A stretch of DNA of 64,000 nucleotides from Clostridiales bacterium (GCA_015056365.1 SVGM01000012.1:39924-103923); one strand, 5' to 3'; shown: positions 28,972 to 37,918, counted from the stretch's first letter. Program-made: numbers and translations. The notes: generated by a model from the sequence alone, not told the origin.

Positions 28972-29029
28972 GCCAATTCGCCCACCGGTATAGCCAATTC
29001 GGCAAATCGATGTTATAATATAGAATTGG
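28972..29029 (+). promoter_or_regulatory. Extended -10 promoter with operator-like repeats, head of the lux-like cluster
   Basis: TGTTATAAT (29011-29019) is an extended -10 element with no good -35. GCCAATTCG occurs at 28972-28980 and again at 28993-29001, exactly 21 bp apart (two helical turns). The inverse GAATTGG lies at 29023-29029, just after the -10. The arrangement suggests a regulator that binds in phase upstream and over the start site. No regulator gene is in the cluster. Confidence 0.6.
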
Positions 29030-29081
29030 GATAGCAGATAATTCTGCATCTCTGATACAAGGAAGAGAGGGGTTGTGCCGG

Positions 29082-30581
29082 ATGACGAAACAAAGCGCTG
29101 CGCTGCGCTGGATCGCGGTGGCGCTATGCGTGCTGGCCCTGATGATCAGCGCGTTGCCGCTGTACGCCATCTCGCTGTATAACCATCCTTATTACGATGA
29201 CTACGGCTTTTCTGCGGACGTGCGCCATGTGTGGCTGGAGACGGGCAGCGTGGGCGCGGTGCTTGACCAGGCGCTGGAGAGTGCCCGCCAGACCCGTCAG
29301 AACTGGCAGGGAACCTATACTGGTACGCTTTTGAGTAATGTGCAGCCGGGGGTGTTCTCGGAGGAATTGTACTTTGTTGGCTCCTTTGTGCTGCTCACCG
29401 CCTTTTTGCTCTGCGGCTGGTTTTTCCTTCAGACCGTTTTCGGCCAAAAGGGCCTTGGGCTGGAAACGTGGCACACGGTGGTGCTGTGCTGCCTGACTCT
29501 TTCGCTGCTGCTGCAGTTGATGCCGGACAGCGGCGAGGCTTGGTACTGGTTCAACGGCGGCATTGGCAATGTATTCATTTATTCCCTGATGATGCTTTTT
29601 GCAACTCTGGCTATGCGCCTGTGGAAGTGCGAGAGCAGGGTGAAGGCTGGCCTTTTGACCGCTGCGCTGCTGGTGCTTTCAGTGCTGCTGGGTGGCGGAA
29701 GCTACGGCGGAGGCCTGTTTTCGCTGTGCACCCTGAGCCTGACGGTGATCTGGGCGTTCCGCGCCCGCCGGAGATGCCGCTTTTCCCTGCTTGCCGCTTT
29801 GCTGGTGCTGCTGGGATGTTTCATCTACAGCATGTCCGCGCCGGGCAACGGAGTGCGGGCGGCGCTGATCGGCGTGAAGGTTTCGCCGGTGAAGGCGGTA
29901 CTGCAGTCGTTCTATTATGGCGTGGCGCAGATGGGTACCTATCTGACGCTGCCGTTGGCAGCCATTACAGCGCTGCTGATTCCTCTGTTTTATCAGGCAG
30001 CGAAAAAAAGCTCCTGGCGGTTTGAACACCCCTGGCTTTTGCTGGCGGTGCTTGTGTGCCTTTACTGCACTCAGCTGACCCCGCCTCTGTTTTCCGGGGT
30101 GCATATCGGAGGCGGGCGCATCGTTAATACGTATTTCATCAGCTTTGTGATGCTGTGGCTCCTGTATGCCTTCTACCTGACAGGCTTTGTGGCCAGACGC
30201 ATGCCGGAGCCGGTGAAGGTGCCCCTGAAGCTGCAGCAGGGCTTTGCTTTTGTGATGGCATGCGTGCTGGCGGTGGGTCTGTGCGGAACCAAGCCTCAGG
30301 GCGAACCGCTGTATGGGCCACAGAATCTGGCAGGATTCAGCGCTGCGCTGAGCATCGTCACCGGCGAGGCGGCGCAGTACGACCGGGAAATGGAGGCACG
30401 GGAAGCGTTGCTGAATGATCCTTCCCTGCCGGAGGTCACGCTGGCGCCGCTGAGTGCTGTGCCGGACGTGTTGATGGACGATCTGCTCATCCCTGGCGCG
30501 GCGTATGACGTAAAACCGTCTCTTTGCCTGTACTATCAGAAAGATCTGATCCACATTGAGGGAGAGGAGGGGACGCGATGA
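29082..30581 (+). CDS. DUF6056-like polytopic membrane protein A
   Basis: Membrane protein of 499 residues with about eleven hydrophobic segments and a soluble tail of about 90 residues. Just after the first helix comes YNHPYYDDYGFS; an Asp-Asp pair in the first outer loop is the catalytic signature of GT-C glycosyltransferases. SGEAWYWFNGG, SAPGNGVRAA and YGPQNLAGFSAAL are shared with the next gene. I assign DUF6056 from this pattern; no member is well characterised. The ATG at 29082 follows GAGAGGGG. First gene of the lux-like cluster; it overlaps gene B by 4 bases. Confidence 0.65.
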   Translation: MTKQSAALRWIAVALCVLALMISALPLYAISLYNHPYYDDYGFSADVRHVWLETGSVGAVLDQALESARQTRQNWQGTYTGTLLSNVQPGVFSEELYFVGSFVLLTAFLLCGWFFLQTVFGQKGLGLETWHTVVLCCLTLSLLLQLMPDSGEAWYWFNGGIGNVFIYSLMMLFATLAMRLWKCESRVKAGLLTAALLVLSVLLGGGSYGGGLFSLCTLSLTVIWAFRARRRCRFSLLAALLVLLGCFIYSMSAPGNGVRAALIGVKVSPVKAVLQSFYYGVAQMGTYLTLPLAAITALLIPLFYQAAKKSSWRFEHPWLLLAVLVCLYCTQLTPPLFSGVHIGGGRIVNTYFISFVMLWLLYAFYLTGFVARRMPEPVKVPLKLQQGFAFVMACVLAVGLCGTKPQGEPLYGPQNLAGFSAALSIVTGEAAQYDREMEAREALLNDPSLPEVTLAPLSAVPDVLMDDLLIPGAAYDVKPSLCLYYQKDLIHIEGEEGTR

Positions 30582-32101
30582 AACTTCCGGCTCTTCGTCA
30601 GCGGATCACCAGCCGTACCCTCTGCTGGCTGTGCGTGGCGGTGCTGCTTCTGAGCCTCATGCCGCTGTACGCGCTTTCCTTTTTCAACCATGCCTGCTAT
30701 GACGACTTTGGCTTTTCCATCCTCACCCACAATGCAGTGCGGGACGGCAAGGGCTTCTTCGGTGCAGTAAAGGCGGCGTTTGACAATACCGTCTCCATCC
30801 GCAATACCTGGGAGGGAACGTACACCACGTCCTTCATCAGCGCACTGCAGCCTGCCATTTTCGGGGAGAATTTGTATTGGATCTCTACCTTCGTACTGCT
30901 GACGTTTTTCTTGTTTGCGGTGTGGGTATTCCTCAGGGAAGTGCTGATCCGCCGCCTGAAGGCTGATCAGACCGCGTTCTGGATGGCGTTTTGCTGCGTC
31001 GCGTTTACCATGGTTCAGTTTGTACCGGATTTGAGCGAGGCGTTCTTCTGGTTCAACGGCGGCGTGGCCTATACGATCATGTGGTCGCTGATGCTGGTAC
31101 GCCTGACGGTCTGGCTCCGGCTGGATACGGCGGAGCGGCGGGGCGCACAGGTGGGCTGGTCGCTGCTGCTGGTGACGCTGACGGCGTTGCTGGGTGGCAG
31201 CAAGTATACCACGCTGCTGTTCGCGCTGCTGGCTGATGGACTGCTTCTGTGGTATGCCTTCCGTCAAAAACGCCCGGTACGCTGGATTCAGCTGCTGTGC
31301 ACGGTGCTGCTGGCGGCGCTGCTGGTATTCAGCGGCATGGCACCGGGCAACGCTGTCCGTGCGGCGACCCTCAGCGGCGGGTTGAGCGCGCCCATGGCCA
31401 TCGCTCAGGCCATGTTCTTTGGTGTCTCGCTGATGGGCCACTGGTTCTCTCTGCCGCTGATGGTGGTGTGGGCGGTGGTGGTGTGGCAGCTGAGCGATTC
31501 GCTGCGCATGTCCCACCTGCGCTTCGGGCATCCCCTGCTGGTGACGGCAGGCGCGATTTGTCTCTTCTGCGCGCAGCTGACGCCTACGCTGTTTACCGGC
31601 AATTATCTGGGCGACGGCCGAACGGTCAACACCTACTTTTTCACCTTTGTGCTTCTCAGCTGCGCGCTGGTGCTGTACTGGGCCGGCTGGCTGATCCGCC
31701 GTTGCGAGAGTGGAGAGGAGGGCCTGCCTGCACTGCCTAAGCCCGACCGCAAGACCGTGCGGCTGACCATCGTGGCTGCCGTGGTCGTGGTGTTGATCAT
31801 TGGCTGCGTCAGCTATCATCCTGAAGGTACGGAAAGCTACGGCCCGCAGAATATGGCCGCCGGCAGCGCTCTGCGCTCCATGCTGGGCGGCGAGGCGTCA
31901 GCCTATGATACGGCCATGGATCAGCGGGATCAGCAGATGATCGATCCTGAACAGACGGATGTGATCCTGCGGCCGGTGACCACCATCCCTGACGCTTTTA
32001 TGGGCGACGTGCCTCTGGGTGAGATGACGGATTACGTACAATCCCTCTATGCGGAGTATTATCTGAAAAACTCTGTCACCATTGAAATGGAGGAACCGTG
32101 A
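30578..32101 (+). CDS. DUF6056-like polytopic membrane protein B
   Basis: A 507-residue paralogue of the preceding protein with the same topology. Matching motifs are FNHACYDDFGFS after helix 1, LSEAFFWFNGG, MAPGNAVRAA, DGRTVNTYFF and YGPQNMAAGSALRSM. Tandem divergence suggests two related but different transfer reactions, for instance with different acceptors. The ATGA overlap with gene A implies coupled translation. A GT-C-type use of polyprenyl-phosphate sugar fits the polyprenyl-phosphate glycosyltransferase at the end of the cluster. Function is inference. Confidence 0.65.
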   Translation: MKLPALRQRITSRTLCWLCVAVLLLSLMPLYALSFFNHACYDDFGFSILTHNAVRDGKGFFGAVKAAFDNTVSIRNTWEGTYTTSFISALQPAIFGENLYWISTFVLLTFFLFAVWVFLREVLIRRLKADQTAFWMAFCCVAFTMVQFVPDLSEAFFWFNGGVAYTIMWSLMLVRLTVWLRLDTAERRGAQVGWSLLLVTLTALLGGSKYTTLLFALLADGLLLWYAFRQKRPVRWIQLLCTVLLAALLVFSGMAPGNAVRAATLSGGLSAPMAIAQAMFFGVSLMGHWFSLPLMVVWAVVVWQLSDSLRMSHLRFGHPLLVTAGAICLFCAQLTPTLFTGNYLGDGRTVNTYFFTFVLLSCALVLYWAGWLIRRCESGEEGLPALPKPDRKTVRLTIVAAVVVVLIIGCVSYHPEGTESYGPQNMAAGSALRSMLGGEASAYDTAMDQRDQQMIDPEQTDVILRPVTTIPDAFMGDVPLGEMTDYVQSLYAEYYLKNSVTIEMEEP

Positions 32102-32102
32102 T

Positions 32103-32846
32103 ATGCTGCTGACAGGTAAAAATGCGCTGATCACCGGCGCAGCCCGGGGAATCGGCAACGCCATGCTGCACGTGTTCGCCCGGGAGGGGGCCAATATCTG
32201 GGCCTTTGCCCGTACACCCAGTGATCGCTTTGAAGCGGACTGCCGGGAGACGGCGGAAAAGTACGGCGTATGGATCAAGCCCGTATATTGCGACCTGAGC
32301 GATACCGCCGCCATTAAGGAGGCTTTCAAGCAGGTGATGGCGGACAAGCAGCCCCTGCATATTCTGGTGAACAACGCCGGCCGTATGGACGAGGACAAGA
32401 TGTTCCAGATGACCTCCGAGGCGGAAATGCGCACGATTTTTGACACCAACTTCTTCGGTACGCTGGAACTGACCCGGCCTGCCACACGCCTGATGGCGAG
32501 AACCAAGCAGGGCGCAGTAGTGAATGTGGCCAGCATCGCCGGTCTGGACGGCGACAGCCGGCTGGACTATTCAGCCTCTAAGGCAGCGCTGATCGCTGCC
32601 ACCAAGAAGCTGGCCCGTGAGATGGTCAGCCTGGGCATCCGGGTGAACGCCATCGCGCCGGGGCTTACGGACACTGATCTGGTGAAGGATCTGAGCCAGA
32701 AGGTGGAGGCTGAACAGCTGGAGAAGGTGCTGATGCACCGCAAAGCCCAGCCGGAGGAGATCGCCGAGGTGGCTGCCTTCCTTGCCAGCGACCGTGCCAG
32801 CTACGTCACCGGACAAGTCTGGCGCGTGGACGGCGGAATCCTGTAA
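32103..32846 (+). CDS. Short-chain dehydrogenase/reductase (FabG-like)
   Basis: Protein of 247 residues with a complete classical SDR set: cofactor loop GAARGIG, NNAG, catalytic serine in VASIAG, and YSASK with Tyr and Lys. It ends VTGQVWRVDGGIL, as FabG-type 3-oxoacyl-ACP reductases do. It could reduce a beta-ketoacyl-ACP, or the aldehyde or keto product of the neighbouring LuxC-like enzyme. The start at 32103 follows TGGAGG; an in-frame ATG at 32082 overlaps the upstream gene. Confidence 0.85.
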   Translation: MLLTGKNALITGAARGIGNAMLHVFAREGANIWAFARTPSDRFEADCRETAEKYGVWIKPVYCDLSDTAAIKEAFKQVMADKQPLHILVNNAGRMDEDKMFQMTSEAEMRTIFDTNFFGTLELTRPATRLMARTKQGAVVNVASIAGLDGDSRLDYSASKAALIAATKKLAREMVSLGIRVNAIAPGLTDTDLVKDLSQKVEAEQLEKVLMHRKAQPEEIAEVAAFLASDRASYVTGQVWRVDGGIL

Positions 32847-32860
32847 TCAAAAGACCAAAT

Positions 32861-32926
32861 GAGCGGGGCGTCGGGGGATCATTCCCCGACCGGGGCGTGG
32901 TGCAGCGCCCCGCTACCGTCCCCCAA
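32861..32926. repeat. Palindromic module element, copy 3 (inside the lux-like operon)
   Basis: AGCGGGGCG (32862-32870) pairs with CGCCCCGCT (32906-32914) and encloses TCGGGGGA/TCCCCGA. It occupies most of the 102-base gap between the SDR and ACP genes. It may block or process the operon transcript. It is followed by CCCCCAAAAAACAG, not a T-run. Confidence 0.65.
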
Positions 32927-32948
32927 AAAACAGAAAGGATGATTCCTC

Positions 32949-33185
32949 ATGACCAATCTGGAAAAGTACATCAACGCCTTTGCTGAATCTCTGGAAGTAC
33001 CCGCCGAAGAAGTGCCCGCCCTCGTGTACGGCGAAAGCGCCGCATGGGACAGCGTGGGTCATATGACCCTGATCGCTGCGCTGGAGGATGCCTTCGATAT
33101 CATGGTGGATATGGACGATATCATCGACCTGAGCTCCTTTGAAAAGGGGAAGGAGATCCTTGCCAAGTATGATGTGGAACTTTGA
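32949..33185 (+). CDS. Dedicated acyl carrier protein
   Basis: Acidic 78-residue ACP. The phosphopantetheine attachment serine is Ser35 in WDSVGHM. It diverges from housekeeping AcpP (usually DSLD) and is closer to the carrier proteins paired with stand-alone acyl-AMP ligases. It overlaps the start of the ligase gene. Expected to carry the acyl group activated by that ligase. Confidence 0.88.
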   Translation: MTNLEKYINAFAESLEVPAEEVPALVYGESAAWDSVGHMTLIAALEDAFDIMVDMDDIIDLSSFEKGKEILAKYDVEL

Positions 33186-34575
33186 TCGCTACGGCGACGC
33201 GCTGGCGCTGATCAGCGAAAACGGCCAGCGCATCACCTATACCCGGCTGGCCGAGGAAGCCCGCAAGCTGGCAGACGCCATTGGCGGCCGCTGCCTTGTG
33301 TTTACCCTGTGCAAAAATACCCCTGCCAGCCTTTTGGGCTATGCGGGTCTGGTGGAAAACGGCGTGGTGCCTGCGCTGCTTAACGCCGAGTTGGATCGGG
33401 ACATGCTTGCCGGTCTCTACCAGGCCTATCACCCTGCCTACCTGTGGGCTCCTGAGGGCTTTGAATGGGAGGGCTGCGAAAGCGTTTACAGCCTGTGGGG
33501 CTATCATCTGCTGAAAACGCCCTTCGGCTTTGAAACGCAGCTTTTTGACGACCTCGCCCTGCTGCTGACCACCAGCGGCTCTACCGGCAGCCCCAAGTTT
33601 GTGCGGCAGAGCTACAAAAATATCGCCGCCAATACCCAGAGCATCGTGGAGTACTTGAAGCTGGATTCGGACGAGCGTCCCATCACCACGTTGCCCATGA
33701 ACTATACCTACGGTGTCAGCATTTTGAACAGCCACCTGATGGTGGGCGCCACCATCCTGATGACCGAGTGCGGCATTGCCCAGCGCGATTTCTGGACCTT
33801 CTTCCGACAGGAGGAGGCCACCAGCTTCGGCGGGGTGCCCTATACCTACGAAATGCTGGACCGGATGCGCTTCATGCGGATGGATTTGCCCAGCCTTCGC
33901 ACCATGACCCAGGCCGGTGGCAAGCTGCAGCCGGAGCTGCACGGCAAGTTTGTTCAGTGGTGCAGCCAGGTGGGCAAGCAGTTTATCGTGATGTACGGTC
34001 AGTGCGAGGCTACTGCCCGCATGGCATATCTGCCCTGGGAGCGCAGCATGGAAAAGATCGGCGCCATTGGTATTGCCATCCCCGGCGGCCGGTTTGAGCT
34101 GATCGACGTAAACGGCGACCCTGTCACCGAAACCGGCGTGACGGGCGAACTGCGTTATCACGGCGATAACGTGACCCTGGGCTACGCCACCTGCGCCGCC
34201 GACCTGATGCGCGGCGACGAGCGCGGCGGCGTGCTGGAGACCGGCGATATGGCGCAGATGGACGCGGACGGCTACTTTACCATCGTGGGGCGCAAGAAGC
34301 GTTTCCTGAAGATGTACGGCAACCGGGTCAATCTGGATGAGCTGGAAGGCATGCTGAAGGCGCAGTTCCCGCAGGCGGATGTGGCCTGCGGCGGTCGGGA
34401 TGATCATCTCTACCTGTTCAGCACCCGGGAGGAGATCCTGCCGGAGATGCGCATTTTCCTGTCCCAGAAAACCGGTCTGAACCTTGCCGGTTTCCACACC
34501 CAGGCGCTTGACGCCATTCCCAAGAACGACGCAGGCAAGACCCTGTACCGGGAGTTGGAGCAATATGTCCATTGA
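33169..34575 (+). CDS. ANL-superfamily acyl-AMP ligase (loads the ACP)
   Basis: Adenylating enzyme of 468 residues. The ATP loop is TTSGSTGSPKF (134-144). YGQCEATARM lies in the middle and ETGDMAQMDADGYFTIVGRK near the hinge. The C-terminal catalytic lysine is in PKNDAGKTLYREL. There is no fused carrier domain, so it probably loads the free ACP upstream, as DltA does DltC. Codons ATG ATG at 33169/33172 are both possible starts; AAGGAG is 13 bases upstream. It overlaps the ACP gene by 17 bases. The acid activated is unknown. Confidence 0.85.
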   Translation: MMWNFDRYGDALALISENGQRITYTRLAEEARKLADAIGGRCLVFTLCKNTPASLLGYAGLVENGVVPALLNAELDRDMLAGLYQAYHPAYLWAPEGFEWEGCESVYSLWGYHLLKTPFGFETQLFDDLALLLTTSGSTGSPKFVRQSYKNIAANTQSIVEYLKLDSDERPITTLPMNYTYGVSILNSHLMVGATILMTECGIAQRDFWTFFRQEEATSFGGVPYTYEMLDRMRFMRMDLPSLRTMTQAGGKLQPELHGKFVQWCSQVGKQFIVMYGQCEATARMAYLPWERSMEKIGAIGIAIPGGRFELIDVNGDPVTETGVTGELRYHGDNVTLGYATCAADLMRGDERGGVLETGDMAQMDADGYFTIVGRKKRFLKMYGNRVNLDELEGMLKAQFPQADVACGGRDDHLYLFSTREEILPEMRIFLSQKTGLNLAGFHTQALDAIPKNDAGKTLYRELEQYVH

Positions 34576-35647
34576 CGTTGGCACCCTGCACACCCTGCCG
34601 CCCTACGGCATGGCGCATGAGGAAAAGCATGCCTTCCTGACGGAGGAGCTTTCCGCCCTGAGCGTCATGCACGCAGCGCGCTGCCCTGAATATGCCCGTA
34701 TGCTGGAGGCTTCCGGCTGCAATCCTGCCAATATCGGCAGCTTTGAGCAGCTGCCGCCCCTGCCTGTGCGCCTTTTCAAGGAATTTTCTCTGAAAAGCGT
34801 CCCCGAGGAAGAGCTGCACCGCACTATGACTTCCTCCGGCACCACCGGTCAGCAGGTGAGCCGGATCTATCTGGATCGGGAGACCAGCACGCTGCAAAGC
34901 AAGGTGCTGGCTGCTATCATGGCGGATTTTATCGGCAAGCAGCGTCTGCCCATGATCATTCTGGATACCTCAGCGGTTATCAAGAACCGGGCGATGTTCT
35001 CTGCCCGTGGCGCAGGCATTCTTGGTTTCAGCATGTTCGCAAGGGATAAGCTGTATGCGCTGGATGAGAACATGCAGTTGGATGTGGAGGGTCTGACGGC
35101 GTTCCTGGAAAAGCATCAGGGGGAGGATATCTTCCTGTTTGGCTTCACCTTCATGATCTGGCAGCATTTTATCGACCAGCTGAAAAAGACCGGTTATCAG
35201 CCGGATTTGAGCCGGGGCATTCTGGTGCACGGCGGCGGCTGGAAGAAGCTGGCGGATCAGCACATCACCACGGAGCAGTTCAAGGCTGCCCTTGAGGAGA
35301 CCTGCGGACTTACTCGCGTACACAACTACTACGGCATGGTGGAGCAGACCGGCACCGTTTATATGGAGTGCGAGTGCGGGTATCTGCATGCACCTGTCTG
35401 GTCGGATATCACCATTCGCCGCCCGGAGGATTTTTCCGTGGCGGATGTGGGGGAGACGGGGCTGATTCAGGTCAGCAGCCTGCTGCCCCGCAGCTATCCG
35501 GGACATGTGTTGCTTACGGAGGACGAGGGACGCATCCTCGGCGAGGATAACTGCCCCTGCGGCCGCAAGGGCAAGACATTTGAAATTCTGGGGCGCATCA
35601 AGCGCGCTGAGGTCAGGGGGTGCAGCGATACCTATGAGCAGAAGTGA
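34565..35647 (+). CDS. LuxE-like acyl-protein synthetase / acyltransferase
   Basis: Protein of 360 residues of the LuxE/PaaK type. The phosphate-loop-like motif SSGTTGQ lies at 90-96, VHNYYGMVEQTG near 267, and CPCGRKG near 330. The terminal segment AEVRGCSDTYEQK places Cys353 seven residues from the end, where Vibrio LuxE has its acyl-accepting cysteine. In luminescent bacteria LuxE activates fatty acid and hands it to LuxC for reduction to aldehyde. The gene overlaps its neighbours on both sides (11 and 14 bases). Confidence 0.85.
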   Translation: MSIDVGTLHTLPPYGMAHEEKHAFLTEELSALSVMHAARCPEYARMLEASGCNPANIGSFEQLPPLPVRLFKEFSLKSVPEEELHRTMTSSGTTGQQVSRIYLDRETSTLQSKVLAAIMADFIGKQRLPMIILDTSAVIKNRAMFSARGAGILGFSMFARDKLYALDENMQLDVEGLTAFLEKHQGEDIFLFGFTFMIWQHFIDQLKKTGYQPDLSRGILVHGGGWKKLADQHITTEQFKAALEETCGLTRVHNYYGMVEQTGTVYMECECGYLHAPVWSDITIRRPEDFSVADVGETGLIQVSSLLPRSYPGHVLLTEDEGRILGEDNCPCGRKGKTFEILGRIKRAEVRGCSDTYEQK

Positions 35648-36833
35648 CGCCTACACCACCCTTTGCGGCGGTGACTGGCAAAGTGCCAAGCCCCTGCCGC
35701 CCTTTTCGGAGGAGGTTCTCACCTTTCTTTCCGACCTGTCCGCCCTGCTGATGAAGACCCCCGCCGCCCGTCCCTATCCGGATGTGGTCACCTTCGCCTT
35801 TTTCTGCCGCCGCGCCAGTCTGGAAAAGCTGCGGGCGGGCTACGAAGGCGCACTGGACAGCCGCATTGGTCGGGGACTCACCTTCCACATTGCGCCCAGC
35901 AACGTGCCCATCAACTTTGCCTATTCGCTGGTAGCCGCCCTTTTGGCAGGCAATGCCTGTGTGGTGAAGGCCTCCAGTCAGGATTTTGCCCAGACCCGTA
36001 TCGTTTGTGCTGCCATGAAGCAGCTTTTGGAAGGCGCCCACGTCGCCCTCCGGGATCATGTGACGGTGGTCATCTACCCCCGCGAGCGTCAGGACGTGAC
36101 GGAGATGTTCTCCGCTGCCTGCGACAGCCGCATCATCTGGGGCGGCGATGAGACCGTGCGCCGGGTGCGCACCGCGCCTCTTGCGCCCCATGCCAATGAG
36201 GTTACCTTCCCCGATCGCTACAGCCTGCTGGTTGTCAGCGCAGAGGCGGTGCTGGCTATGGATGAAAAGCAGCTGACCACAGCAGCGCAGGGCTTCTACA
36301 ACGACACCTACCTCACCGACCAGAACGCCTGCACCTCTCCCCGGCTGATCTACTGGCTGGGCAGCGGCGAAACCCTCGCGCAGGCGCAGCAGCGCTTCTG
36401 GGAGGCGGTTCGCGGCTATGCCAAGAGCCGCTACGCGCTGGAGCCGGTGGTGGCGGTGGACAAGATCACCGCAGCATACCGTGCCGCGATTCAGCTGCCG
36501 GGAAGCCGCATCGTGCCCATGCCCGATAACATGGTGGTGCGCATCGCCCTTGACAGCCTGACCCCGGAGATGGACGAAAACCGCTGCGCAGGCGGCTTCT
36601 TCCTGGAATACGCCGCCGAAACGCTGGACGATCTTGCCCCGGTGGTCAAGCGCAAGTACCAGACTCTGAGCTATCTGGGGCTGGAAAAAGACGACCTTTT
36701 GCGCTTTGTGCGTGATCATCGCCTCACCGGTATCGATCGCATCGCGCCGGTGGGCAGCACCATGGACTTTGCGCTTACCTGGGACGGTATCGACCTGATC
36801 CGCACCCTGAGCAGGGTGATTTTTGCCATCTGA
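35634..36833 (+). CDS. LuxC-like acyl reductase
   Basis: Protein of 399 residues in the aldehyde-dehydrogenase superfamily. The cofactor-binding region is HIAPSNVPINFAYSLVAALL and the catalytic Cys233 lies in DQNACTSPRL. LuxC proteins reduce acyl groups from LuxE (or acyl-CoA) to aldehydes with NADPH. No luciferase genes are present, so the aldehyde must serve another purpose. The ATG at 35634 lies inside the end of the LuxE-like gene; a GAGGTCAGGGGG tract precedes it. Confidence 0.87.
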   Translation: MSRSDAYTTLCGGDWQSAKPLPPFSEEVLTFLSDLSALLMKTPAARPYPDVVTFAFFCRRASLEKLRAGYEGALDSRIGRGLTFHIAPSNVPINFAYSLVAALLAGNACVVKASSQDFAQTRIVCAAMKQLLEGAHVALRDHVTVVIYPRERQDVTEMFSAACDSRIIWGGDETVRRVRTAPLAPHANEVTFPDRYSLLVVSAEAVLAMDEKQLTTAAQGFYNDTYLTDQNACTSPRLIYWLGSGETLAQAQQRFWEAVRGYAKSRYALEPVVAVDKITAAYRAAIQLPGSRIVPMPDNMVVRIALDSLTPEMDENRCAGGFFLEYAAETLDDLAPVVKRKYQTLSYLGLEKDDLLRFVRDHRLTGIDRIAPVGSTMDFALTWDGIDLIRTLSRVIFAI

Positions 36834-36853
36834 TTAAAGAGAGGAACCGAGTT

Positions 36854-37876
36854 ATGCTATCTTTTGTGATTCCCTGCTACCGTTCGGAAAACACCGTGGG
36901 CATCGTCGTGGAGGAGATCCTCGCCACGGTTGCCGCCCGCCCCGAGCATGAGCTCGAGATCATTCTGGTCAATGACGGCAGCCCCGATCATACTGCCGAC
37001 GCCATCAAGGCCCTGGCTGCGAAGCATCCTGAGGTGGTAGCGGTGGATCTGAGCCGCAACTTTGGCCAGCACAGCGCGTTAATGGCCGGTTTCCATCAGG
37101 TCAGGGGCGATATCGTCATCTGCCTGGACGACGACGGTCAGACCCCGGCCTGCGAGTGCTTCAAGCTCATCGACAAGGTGATCGAAGGGTACGACATCGT
37201 TTTTGCCGAATACGGCGAGCGCAAGCAGACTGCCTTCCGCAATCTGGGCAGCCGCTTTAACGCCGCCTGCAACCATTTCTTCTTTGGCCAGCCCAGAGAA
37301 CTAAAGGCCAACAGCTATTTTGCCTGCCGCCGTTTTGTGATGGACAGCGCGCTTCAGTATCCCAATCCCTTCCCGTATGTGACGGGCCTTTTGTTCCAGA
37401 GCGTGAGCCGTTACTGCAACGTATCCATCCACCATCAGGAACGCCTGGAAGGCAAGAGCGGCTACAGCCTTAAGAAGCTGATCTCCCTCTGGCTCAACGG
37501 CATCACCGCCTTCTCCATCAAGCCGCTGCGGCTGGCCAGCTACCTGGGCTGGATCGCCGCTGCGTTTGGCTGCCTGTTTGCCCTGATCACCATCATTCGC
37601 AAGATCGTCAACCCGGAGATGCAGGCCGGCTGGGCCAGCACCGTGGCGCTGATTCTGTTCATGGGCGGCCTGACCATCGCGTTGATCGGCATCGTGGGCG
37701 AGTATATCGGCCGTATTTACCTGAGCATCAACCGCTATCCCCAGTTTGTGGTGCGGGAAGTGGTGCGGGGTGACGCCGTGCAGGCTGCCGGCGAAGTAGC
37801 GCTGCAGCCTGACCAGAGTGCCGATCGGCAGCCCGCAGCTACTGAATCCTCCGGGGACGGCAGCCTGACCGCCTGA
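36854..37876 (+). CDS. Polyprenyl-phosphate glycosyltransferase (GtrB/ArnC-like)
   Basis: Family 2 glycosyltransferase of 340 residues. The N-terminal nucleotide-sugar domain has VIPCYRSE, LVNDGSPDHT, LSRNFGQHSA and LDDDGQTP. Two C-terminal helices (about residues 230-252 and 262-288) follow, as in GtrB, ArnC and DPM1-like enzymes. These put a sugar on undecaprenyl phosphate at the inner face. A proline/alanine-rich tail of about 35 residues is poorly conserved-looking. Twenty bases after the LuxC-like gene. It would make the donor used by the DUF6056-like proteins. Confidence 0.88.
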   Translation: MLSFVIPCYRSENTVGIVVEEILATVAARPEHELEIILVNDGSPDHTADAIKALAAKHPEVVAVDLSRNFGQHSALMAGFHQVRGDIVICLDDDGQTPACECFKLIDKVIEGYDIVFAEYGERKQTAFRNLGSRFNAACNHFFFGQPRELKANSYFACRRFVMDSALQYPNPFPYVTGLLFQSVSRYCNVSIHHQERLEGKSGYSLKKLISLWLNGITAFSIKPLRLASYLGWIAAAFGCLFALITIIRKIVNPEMQAGWASTVALILFMGGLTIALIGIVGEYIGRIYLSINRYPQFVVREVVRGDAVQAAGEVALQPDQSADRQPAATESSGDGSLTA

Positions 37877-37918
37877 CCCGGCAATCCACTGAATCCAATC
37901 CTCAAGGAGGCCACAGCC

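Noticed and set aside
34565..36833. Bioluminescence operon
   Set aside because: luxC- and luxE-like genes are present, but luxA, luxB and luxD are absent and the context is glycan assembly.
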